Shown: one piece after another, positions 1-5,328 of the stretch
How positions within the stretch are numbered: the stretch's first letter is position 1
Layout of the letters: each line of letters opens with the position of its first letter
Source of the DNA: Micrococcaceae bacterium
Lineage (GTDB): Bacteria; Actinomycetota; Actinomycetes; Actinomycetales; Micrococcaceae
Assembly: GCA_003486025.1 (NCBI GenBank)
Contig: DNHA01000141.1
Location: 1 to 5,863, forward strand
Direction of reading: 5' to 3'
Length of the DNA: 5,863 nt
The notes under the pieces: model-generated
The model's input: the letters and a program-made list of their open reading frames with translations, nothing else
Told to the model about the DNA's origin: nothing
Database searches by the model: none
Made by a program: the position numbers and the translations under genes

Positions 1-557
1 TGGAAGGATAGCGAGCCGAGGTAGAGACGCTGAAAGAGGCCACGAGCCTGCTCGAGCTGGGCCAGCGCAAAGGCCCAGAATGCACCGGCAGACTGGCCGG
101 CAAGCGTGACGTTCTCAGCGTTTCCGCCCAGCGCGCCAACGTTGCGCTGTACCCAGCGAAGAGCTAAAAGCAGCTCCTCGGGTACGGTATTTCCCCCGCC
201 AACACTGCCTCGGTGTGCGAGCAACCCGACTCGGTAATTCACCACAACGACTACCGCCCGCTGGGCGTCGGCGAAGTTCTGCGCGTCATGCCAACGCACG
301 GTACCGGCGCCCGAGACAAAGCCCCCACCGGGTAGGAAAACCATCACCGGGAGGTCACGAGCGCCAGCTGGTGCGAACACCGCCAGCTGGAATGCGTCCT
401 CAGACTGTTCAAGTTCCTGCAAAGCAGGACCGAGCAGCCAATCCAAAGAGCCGGGGCTCTGCGGGAAGATCGCTGGACTGGACTGAACTAAGCCCTCCAC
501 CGCCTGCAGTGGTGCAAAGCGTGCGCCTGTAGTGGTGGCATAGGAATAGATGGACAT
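1..557 (-). CDS. Type-B carboxylesterase / alpha-beta hydrolase, N-terminal part (runs off left edge)
   Basis: The frame from ATG at 557 stays open to the left edge, giving 185 residues of a protein whose family is usually about 450-550 residues. An alpha/beta-hydrolase core is visible: an oxyanion-hole segment PVMVFLPGGGFVSG (residues 70-83), then VVVVNYRVGLL (103-113), then the nucleophile elbow NVTLAGQSAGA (149-159) with Ser156 as predicted nucleophile. The acid and histidine of the triad lie outside the window. Two departures from the type-B norm are seen: PGGGF replaces HGGGF, and GQSAG replaces the usual GESAG; the stretch between the motifs also looks short. The start is 2 nt after the monooxygenase stop, with a GAGG about 10 nt upstream inside that gene, which suggests translational coupling. 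By context it probably hydrolyses the aryl ester made by the monooxygenase, as HapD does in the 4-hydroxyacetophenone pathway. The family is fairly sure; the substrate is inferred. Confidence 0.85.
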   Translation of the reverse strand, partial: MSIYSYATTTGARFAPLQAVEGLVQSSPAIFPQSPGSLDWLLGPALQELEQSEDAFQLAVFAPAGARDLPVMVFLPGGGFVSGAGTVRWHDAQNFADAQRAVVVVVNYRVGLLAHRGSVGGGNTVPEELLLALRWVQRNVGALGGNAENVTLAGQSAGAFWAFALAQLEQARGLFQRLYLGSLSF

Positions 558-559
558 GC

Positions 560-2542
560 CTAGTGGACCTCGTTGTACTGGGAAAGATCCACCGACCGGG
601 TAACGTTCCAATATTCAACGATTGGGTACGGCCAGATCTGTGAGACACGGCCAAACTTGTTCTTGTACCAGGTTTTTACATCCGGGTGGCCCCAAGCTTT
701 GAGCCGGTTCGCCGCATCTAAATCGGTGACGAACTTGTCCAAGACCTCCTGCTTCAGGTCCAAGGCCTTCAGATCCTTTTCCAAGAGAATGTGTATGGCA
801 TCCAGAATGTAGGTCAAGCCGTACTCAATCATGGAGAACAATGAACCATTGACTACATGGCCGGTGTTTGGGCCGGAAACAATAAATAGGTTAGGGAAGC
901 CTGGAACGGTCACACCGGCATAAGCGGTGGCGTTGCCCGCCCAGTACTCGTGCAGGTCAACTCCGTTCGCCCCGGTGACACGCAGCGGTTCTAGGAATTC
1001 GGAGGCTTGGAAGCCGGTGGCATAAATGATGACGTCGAGCTCGTGCAAAGTTCCGTCGCCATCAATGATGCCGGCTTCGGTCATCTCGACCATGCCTTCG
1101 GTAACCAGAGTCGTCTGTGGTTTCTTCAGGCTTGGGGACCAGACGCCGTTATCGCGCAGCATGCGCTTTCCGCCGACAATGTAATCGGGGGTGACTTTTG
1201 GCAGCAGGTCCGGGCGGTCTGCGTACTGCACCTTGAGCATCTCGGTTAGTTCTTGGCGCACTCGTTCATTGATTTCCGAAACGGAACCTTCTTTGGTCCA
1301 GTTCGGGTCCGCGGCGGTGGAGTGCTGGCGGCCCTCGACGCCGAGCCAGTGCTGCCAGAGGCGAAGCCACTGGCCAAACTGTGGAAGATGCTCCACGAGG
1401 TAGGTGACGGACTCGGGCATGTCCTCGTAGTAGAACGGGGTAGGCAGCATCCACGGCGAGGAGCGCTGGAATACTTTCAGCTCGGCAACCTGATCCACAA
1501 TTGCCGGAACGATTTGGTAGGCGCTGGCACCGGAACCGATGACCGCGACCTTTTTGCCGGTTAGATCGATCGCTGGATCCCATTCGGCTGAGTGCACCTG
1601 GATGCCGGCGAACTTCTCACGGCCGGGGGTCTCCGGGAACTTTGGGCGATCGAGCTGGCCAACAGCCGAAAGAATTGCATTAAAGCGGCGTTCCTCAACC
1701 TTGCCGCCGTCTACGACCATCGACAAGATCCACTCGCCGGTGGCTTCATCCCATTGCGCCGAGAGGACTTCGGTGCCCATCTGAATGTTTTCGGTGATAC
1801 CGCCTCGCTGGGCAACATCTCGGGTGTACTTGTGGATTTCTGCGCCTTCGGAGAACTGCTGCGGCCAGTCATCGCGCTGTGCAAAGGAGAAGGAGTATGC
1901 ATAGTTAGGAGTATCAAGGCGCACGCCAGGGTAGGTGTTTTTCCACCACGTACCGCCGACCTCGTTGCCCTTTTCGAAAACCGTGTAGTCCAAACCGGCT
2001 TGCTTGAGGCGGTACGCGGCGGCCATTCCTGCGACCCCTGAGCCGATGACGGCAACTGTGAAGTTACGCTGCGCGTCGACTTGGTCCTTGGTAAAGCGCG
2101 GTGCCCCGCTGTGCTGTGGAACGAGCGACATGTCGTGCATGAGCATCGGGTGGTACTCGCGGGTAGCCCCGTTAGTGAGCCAATCCAGGATCTGCGTGGC
2201 CTGCTCGTCGGAGAGCGCCTGGACGCCGGTGATCTTTTCGTCCCGAACGCGCCGTAACGCATCAAAGGCCAGATCGCGTGCGGCAGTCCGCTGTGCCTCA
2301 TTCATCCCGCCGTGCGGCTGACCAACCGTATCAACGGGAGGCTGCGGTGGACGCAGCTCATCTCGCAGCATCGAGTAATCACCGGTAGCTGCAGCCAACG
2401 CGATCATCAATGGAGGCAGATCCGTGGAATCTACCACCTGACGCAGCTTAGCGTCATCATCGGTAATTGCGGTGTAGCTATCGCGGGCATATAGATCATC
2501 GAGCTTGTGTGCGGCACGTGCTTCGATCAAGGATTCACTCAT
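560..2542 (-). CDS. Baeyer-Villiger monooxygenase, 4-hydroxyacetophenone monooxygenase type
   Basis: A 660-residue cytoplasmic FAD/NADPH enzyme predicted to turn an aryl ketone into an ester using O2. Residues 1-155 form the helical N-terminal extension typical of 4-hydroxyacetophenone monooxygenases (PPLMIALAAATGDYSMLRDEL at 43-63 is characteristic). The FAD Rossmann motif is GSGVAG (167-172), followed by EVGGTWWKNTYPG (194-206). The Baeyer-Villiger fingerprint F-x-G-x3-H-x3-W-D is intact at 311-322 (FAGIQVHSAEWD). The NADPH Rossmann motif is GSGASA (336-341), the conserved arginine of the FQR motif is Arg360, and the ATGF motif is at 508-511. Pseudomonas HAPMO is 640 residues, so this is full length. 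I chose the ATG at 2542 because AGGAG lies 5 nt upstream; an in-frame ATG at 2629 lacks such a site and would translate through the leader hairpin. It shares an operon with the esterase and diverges from the GntR gene. Family assignment is strong; 4-hydroxyacetophenone as substrate is inferred. Confidence 0.93.
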   Translation of the reverse strand: MSESLIEARAAHKLDDLYARDSYTAITDDDAKLRQVVDSTDLPPLMIALAAATGDYSMLRDELRPPQPPVDTVGQPHGGMNEAQRTAARDLAFDALRRVRDEKITGVQALSDEQATQILDWLTNGATREYHPMLMHDMSLVPQHSGAPRFTKDQVDAQRNFTVAVIGSGVAGMAAAYRLKQAGLDYTVFEKGNEVGGTWWKNTYPGVRLDTPNYAYSFSFAQRDDWPQQFSEGAEIHKYTRDVAQRGGITENIQMGTEVLSAQWDEATGEWILSMVVDGGKVEERRFNAILSAVGQLDRPKFPETPGREKFAGIQVHSAEWDPAIDLTGKKVAVIGSGASAYQIVPAIVDQVAELKVFQRSSPWMLPTPFYYEDMPESVTYLVEHLPQFGQWLRLWQHWLGVEGRQHSTAADPNWTKEGSVSEINERVRQELTEMLKVQYADRPDLLPKVTPDYIVGGKRMLRDNGVWSPSLKKPQTTLVTEGMVEMTEAGIIDGDGTLHELDVIIYATGFQASEFLEPLRVTGANGVDLHEYWAGNATAYAGVTVPGFPNLFIVSGPNTGHVVNGSLFSMIEYGLTYILDAIHILLEKDLKALDLKQEVLDKFVTDLDAANRLKAWGHPDVKTWYKNKFGRVSQIWPYPIVEYWNVTRSVDLSQYNEVH

Positions 2543-2547
2543 TTTTA

Positions 2548-2552
2548 CTCCT
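2548..2552 (-). promoter_or_regulatory. Ribosome binding site of the monooxygenase
   Basis: AGGAG on the minus strand, followed by a 5-nt spacer (TAAAA) and the ATG at 2542. It decides the start in favour of 2542 over the upstream in-frame ATG at 2629. Confidence 0.8.
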
Positions 2553-2567
2553 AGAGGCATCGATTTC

Positions 2568-2589
2568 GTGGGAATTTTCGGATTCCCAC
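2568..2589. promoter_or_regulatory. Inverted repeat in the monooxygenase leader (operator or mRNA hairpin)
   Basis: GTGGGAAT and ATTCCCAC are perfect 8-bp arms around a 6-nt spacer, ending 15 nt before the AGGAG of the monooxygenase. No T-run follows on the minus strand, so it is not a normal terminator. It could be a protein-binding palindrome within the transcribed leader or a 5'-UTR hairpin affecting stability or translation. The repeat is seen; the role is inferred. Confidence 0.5.
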
Positions 2590-2612
2590 AAACTCTCTTT
2601 GTAACCAGTGTC

Positions 2613-2626
2613 ACTCGTTGGTTATG
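2613..2626 (+). repeat. Direct repeat copy 1, candidate operator
   Basis: ACTCGTTGGTTATG matches the copy at 2655-2668 in 11 of 14 positions. The two begin 42 bp apart, about four helical turns, so a protein bound to both would sit on one face. It overlaps the palindrome TTATGCATAA at 2622-2631. It may be a site for the adjacent GntR regulator; this is inference. Confidence 0.4.
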
Positions 2627-2654
2627 CATAAGTCAAGTAAAAATGTATTCTGTG

Positions 2655-2668
2655 AGTCGTTTGGTATG
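2655..2668 (+). repeat. Direct repeat copy 2, overlapping the GntR-gene promoter
   Basis: AGTCGTTTGGTATG, an 11/14 match to the copy at 2613-2626. Its last seven bases coincide with most of the extended -10 box at 2662-2670, so protein bound here should block transcription of the regulator gene. Confidence 0.4.
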
Positions 2669-2670
2669 AT
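2662..2670 (+). promoter_or_regulatory. Extended -10 promoter of the GntR gene (leaderless start)
   Basis: TGGTATGAT combines a TGN extension with the hexamer TATGAT, a 5/6 match to TATAAT. No good -35 box lies 16-18 nt upstream, as expected for an extended -10 promoter. Transcription should start about 7 nt after the hexamer, at 2677-2678, which is the A of the chosen ATG. The message would therefore be leaderless, which fits the lack of a Shine-Dalgarno sequence. Confidence 0.55.
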
Positions 2671-2677
2671 TTATGTC

Positions 2678-3388
2678 ATGGCTAAGCGGACAGACTCGGA
2701 AACGATGTCAAAGCACATTAGAGACACCTTGCGCACCGATATTTTGGACGGGCGCTGGGAACCCGGCGCTCGCCTGCAGCTGACGCAACTATCTGAACAC
2801 TACGACACCTCAAGTACGGTGATTCGTGAGGCGTTGACTCGATTGGTCGGCGACAGGCTCGTGACTTTGCGCCCGAATCGCGGTTTTTTCGTTCCAGAAC
2901 TTTCCCTTGCCGAATTAGGTGACATCGTTGAAATGCGCTGCGCCAACGAGCAGCTCGCGGTAACACTAGGTTTTGAGCGAGCGCCTCTGGAATGGGAGAG
3001 CGAGCTCATTGCTGCGCACCATACTTTGAACCGGACACCGCGTCGCTCGCCAGAAGACCCGGACAACCACACCCCCGCGTGGAACCACGCTCACCAGGAG
3101 TTCCACAACAAATTAGTTGAGGCATGTGGCGTGCCTATGCTGACAGAATTGACGCAGACTCTATCGGACCTGATCCAGCTCTACGGGCGTTGGGCGGGGC
3201 CGGCAACTCGAGACGTCAAGCGCGATATTGAGCAGGAGCACGCGGATATCCTGGCCGCCGCGCTGGACCGTGACGCGAGGCTTACCGGCGCACTGCTGCG
3301 AAAGCACTACGAAATTACCTTAAACGCTGTGCGTAATGGTGGTGAAGCTGGACTGGCCTGTACAGGCCATGCGGTCCTAGCCAGCTAA
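2678..3388 (+). CDS. GntR-family transcriptional regulator, FadR/FCD subfamily
   Basis: A 236-residue cytoplasmic DNA-binding regulator, normal length for the FCD group. Residues 10-72 are the winged helix-turn-helix (SSTVIREALTRLVGDRLV, then PNRGFFV in the wing). Residues about 78-215 are the all-helical FCD ligand-binding domain. FCD proteins often bind a metal through Asp-x3-His plus two more histidines; here the candidates are His139, His143, His188 and His210, with His139 in the usual Asp place. In-frame ATGs at 2618 and 2666 are possible, but the ATG at 2678 fits the -10 box at 2662-2670 and the domain start. The gene diverges from the monooxygenase-esterase operon, so the likely role is ligand-responsive repression of that operon and itself. 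The ligand is unknown; an aromatic pathway intermediate is a guess. Confidence 0.88.
   Translation: MAKRTDSETMSKHIRDTLRTDILDGRWEPGARLQLTQLSEHYDTSSTVIREALTRLVGDRLVTLRPNRGFFVPELSLAELGDIVEMRCANEQLAVTLGFERAPLEWESELIAAHHTLNRTPRRSPEDPDNHTPAWNHAHQEFHNKLVEACGVPMLTELTQTLSDLIQLYGRWAGPATRDVKRDIEQEHADILAAALDRDARLTGALLRKHYEITLNAVRNGGEAGLACTGHAVLAS
3354..3369. repeat. Perfect 16-bp palindrome inside the end of the GntR gene
   Basis: TGGCCTGTACAGGCCA reads the same on both strands and lies about 20 bp before the regulator's stop codon. It may be a chance result of coding sequence, or a protein-binding site. No function can be assigned. Confidence 0.35.
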
Positions 3389-3399
3389 AGAGGCATCCA

Positions 3400-3438
3400 C
3401 CAAGGGCGTGACGTGCTAAATGCGCGTCACGCCCTTGG
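3400..3438 (+). terminator. Long hairpin behind the GntR gene, probable terminator without T-run
   Basis: CCAAGGGCGTGACG pairs perfectly with CGTCACGCCCTTGG, and three more pairs (one T-G) extend the stem to 17 bp around a 5-nt loop. It begins 12 nt after the stop codon at 3388. No T-run follows on either strand, so it is not a textbook intrinsic terminator, but strong hairpins of this kind are common at transcript ends in actinobacteria. It may alternatively protect the 3' end. Confidence 0.65.
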
Positions 3439-3597
3439 CGTACTCCGGCGTCACATTGCTGGCGCAAGACTCGTTAGTTGATGTTGGCGTATCGACACAG
3501 CGGCGGGATAAAGTGCACGCCCGTTTGCGGCGCGGTTCAACGTCTCGGCTGTCATGGACCGAGTGGCCTGCTGCGGTACTAACGACCCATCCATCTT
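3439..3597. other. Intergenic stretch with no recognisable gene
   Basis: About 160 bp between the two hairpins of the convergent gene ends. I see no gene, tRNA or known repeat. A 47-codon minus-strand frame (3594 to 3451) lacks a ribosome site and begins just behind the oxidase terminator, so I do not call it. Confidence 0.5.
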
Positions 3598-3645
3598 AAA
3601 AAGGAGTCCAGCAGGGGAAGCGAACATTTCGCGCCTGCTGGACTC
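3598..3645 (-). terminator. Rho-independent terminator of the oxidase gene
   Basis: Perfect 12-bp arms GAGTCCAGCAGG (3604-3615) and CCTGCTGGACTC (3634-3645) enclose an inner 5-bp stem GCGAA/TTCGC with a CAT loop. On the minus strand the stem is followed by C and TTTTT (3602-3598). It begins 7 nt after the oxidase stop codon. Confidence 0.9.
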
Positions 3646-3652
3646 TCAAGTG

Positions 3653-5230
3653 CTAACGCAGCTGTTCCTGTGGTGCACTAGTGCGCTGCTCACGGAACCG
3701 CTCTGGCCAGATGCCTTGTTTGCCGGGCGCGAGAATGCCTGCAGGATCCAGTGCATCCTTGATCTTCTCTTGCAGTCGACGTGCCGCGTGATCATTGAAA
3801 TCGAAACCGTCAGAGATGCGGTCCATATAATCCACATGGCTGCGGTATGGTGCATAACCTCGTTCCCGAGCAAAGTCCAGTAGTTCCGTATACAGTGCGC
3901 GAGCTCGGGCAAGCATCTCTTCATTGCCACGTTCAAAGAAAATCATCGTCACGTGAACCATGTGCCGGGGATACAAGTGGTAACCGATGTACAGGTCAAA
4001 TCCGTACTTTGAGTAGAGCCTCTTTGCTTCTTGATAGAACTCATAGACGGCTTCGCCGCGGGCCGGAATGATTGGTGCGGCATCGATATGGCCACCGTTT
4101 TCAGCTGCCCATCCCACGGTGGACAGCGGCTTCAGCGTTGGCACGCCGGCCATTTGAGTTTTATCCAAGGGGGCGATGTCATCATGCTGCAGGGCAAGGC
4201 CTTCGGCGCCCGAGTAGAAGCGCGCCTTGACCGTAGCGCCAGGAATCTGCGAGATACGCTCTTCAACGATTTCCAAGCGGCGTTCGCACAGCGCGCGGTC
4301 ACCGTAGAAGGCAAATTTTCCATTCCACTGCCCGATGCCGAACTCCTGGCGCATCTCTTCCAAGCGCCAGTCTGGAATGGAACCTTCGCCATCCCAGAAT
4401 TGAGCTCGATTGCCGCGCATCGTGGCCGCACGGACCACGTTGCCGCACAACGCGTTATTCTGGATGATCTCTTCGCGGCGCAAGGTGGTGAGGATGTCTA
4501 TCAGTTGCGGCAGGTCTTCTTCGTTCTGCACTGCGATGTCGCCGTTGACGTATGTGTTTGGGGCTGGCTGTAGCCACAGGCCAACTTGGGTGACCACGCC
4601 AAGATTCGATTGGGTGAATAAACCGTCCAAGGTGGGGCCGAATCCTCCTTGGAAGATCGGTCCAAGTTCAGTGCCGTCCATGGCACCCATGCCGGTACGC
4701 ACTAAGTCACCGTCCGGCAAGACTACTTCCATGCCACATAGCGACTTCACATGGTCACCGTAGGGGGTCATGCCATAGCCGCGGTCCAACATGTTTCCCA
4801 GTACCGAACCCCAGCCTAGGGCAGGTACAGACATCCAAACGTTGAGTTTGTGCTCCTTGATATATTCGAAAAGATCAAAGAAGGTCACGCCGGGTTCCAC
4901 CACGGCGTAGCACAACCGGTCATCTACCTTAATGATCCGATTCATCCGGCTCAGGTCTAACGCAACCATGCCGCCATCTCGTGGTTCAGGTCCGCCGTAG
5001 CCCAGATTTTTGCCACGGGAGAAGGTCCACAGCGGGACTTCGTGTTCGGTAGCCAGCGCGACAATTGCCTGAACTTCTTCGGTATTTGCTGGGCGCACAC
5101 CTGGCCAGGGGGTACGGCCCGGATTTAGCGGGTAGGGGTCAAGGTATCCTTCGGAGTCTCCGAGCGGTACGACATTTTCCTCGCCTACGATGGCGGCGGC
5201 TTCGCGCAGGAAGTCTTCACGACGATCCAT
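3653..5230 (-). CDS. VAO-family flavoprotein oxidase (4-alkylphenol / eugenol oxidase-like)
   Basis: A 525-residue predicted FAD enzyme oxidising the benzylic carbon of para-substituted phenols. The FAD-binding domain covers about residues 40-220, with PLWTFSRGKNLGYGG (66-80), VEPGVTFFDL and GSVLGN. Aligned by eye with Penicillium vanillyl-alcohol oxidase (560 residues), the phenolate-binding residues are kept: Tyr78 (Tyr108), Tyr462-Arg463 (Tyr503-Arg504). His381 in NGGHIDAAP matches the covalent FAD ligand His422; p-cresol methylhydroxylase has Tyr there, so an oxidase is favoured. Two differences are notable: Ala137 replaces catalytic Asp170, and the loop after RTGMGA is about 16 residues shorter. 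The length matches Rhodococcus eugenol oxidase (526). The ATG at 5230 has AAGGG 6 nt upstream. The gene diverges from the LysR gene and has its own terminator. There is no signal peptide. Family is strong; 4-ethylphenol-type substrate is inferred from the neighbouring monooxygenase. Confidence 0.9.
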   Translation of the reverse strand: MDRREDFLREAAAIVGEENVVPLGDSEGYLDPYPLNPGRTPWPGVRPANTEEVQAIVALATEHEVPLWTFSRGKNLGYGGPEPRDGGMVALDLSRMNRIIKVDDRLCYAVVEPGVTFFDLFEYIKEHKLNVWMSVPALGWGSVLGNMLDRGYGMTPYGDHVKSLCGMEVVLPDGDLVRTGMGAMDGTELGPIFQGGFGPTLDGLFTQSNLGVVTQVGLWLQPAPNTYVNGDIAVQNEEDLPQLIDILTTLRREEIIQNNALCGNVVRAATMRGNRAQFWDGEGSIPDWRLEEMRQEFGIGQWNGKFAFYGDRALCERRLEIVEERISQIPGATVKARFYSGAEGLALQHDDIAPLDKTQMAGVPTLKPLSTVGWAAENGGHIDAAPIIPARGEAVYEFYQEAKRLYSKYGFDLYIGYHLYPRHMVHVTMIFFERGNEEMLARARALYTELLDFARERGYAPYRSHVDYMDRISDGFDFNDHAARRLQEKIKDALDPAGILAPGKQGIWPERFREQRTSAPQEQLR

Positions 5231-5245
5231 GATTCACCCTTTTCT

Positions 5246-5267
5246 GGCCGCCATATCAAAGGTGGCC
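5246..5267 (-). promoter_or_regulatory. Hairpin in the oxidase leader
   Basis: GGCCGCC and GGTGGCC form a 7-bp stem with one G-T pair around an 8-nt loop. It ends just before the oxidase ribosome site (AAGGG at 5241-5237). It may stabilise the leader or tune translation; the role is inferred. Confidence 0.35.
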
Positions 5268-5292
5268 TGATCTTCTTAATCGAAAATATTGC

Positions 5293-5301
5293 TTTATATC
5301 A
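5293..5301 (-). promoter_or_regulatory. Candidate extended -10 promoter of the oxidase
   Basis: On the minus strand TGATATAAA contains a TGN extension and TATAAA, a 5/6 match to TATAAT. The start of transcription would be near 5286, giving a leader of about 55 nt. The -35 position is poor in sequence and lies inside the palindrome at 5306-5328, as expected if a regulator controls this promoter. Confidence 0.45.
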
Positions 5302-5305
5302 TTGG

Positions 5306-5328
5306 TGTCATCAATAGGATTGATGACA
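5306..5328. promoter_or_regulatory. LysR-type operator palindrome overlapping the LysR start codon
   Basis: TGTCATCAAT and ATTGATGACA are perfect 10-bp arms around AGG. The core contains the LysR-type T-N11-A pattern (T5311 to A5323). It lies between the divergent oxidase and LysR genes, about 20-42 bp upstream of the predicted oxidase start site. Its last base is the A of the LysR ATG. The AGGA ribosome site of lysR (5316-5319) sits in the spacer. Binding could control both genes. Confidence 0.8.

Noticed and set aside
215..654. Plus- and minus-strand ORFs at 215-532 and 409-654.
   Set aside because: Overlap the esterase frame and the monooxygenase end; low-complexity Arg/Pro/Ser composition and no family features.
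1266..2301. Minus-strand ORFs in other frames of the monooxygenase (including 1711-2301).
   Set aside because: Arg/Ser/Pro-rich frame shadows with no motif inside a gene with intact cofactor motifs.
560..2629. Longer monooxygenase starting at ATG 2629 (689 residues).
   Set aside because: No ribosome site there, it would translate through the leader hairpin, and AGGAG 5 nt before ATG 2542 gives a family-like N-terminus.
2631..2636. TTGACT on the minus strand as a -35 box of the monooxygenase.
   Set aside because: No acceptable -10 box lies 15-19 nt downstream, so the monooxygenase promoter is left unassigned.
2618..2677. 20-residue upstream extension of the GntR regulator.
   Set aside because: It covers the predicted promoter and direct repeats, has no ribosome site, and adds nothing resembling the family.
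3451..3594. 47-codon minus-strand ORF in the convergent spacer.
   Set aside because: No ribosome site, begins just behind a strong terminator, no recognisable motif.
3554..3883. Plus-strand ORF of 109 codons.
   Set aside because: It spans the terminator and lies antisense to the oxidase, whose identity is certain.
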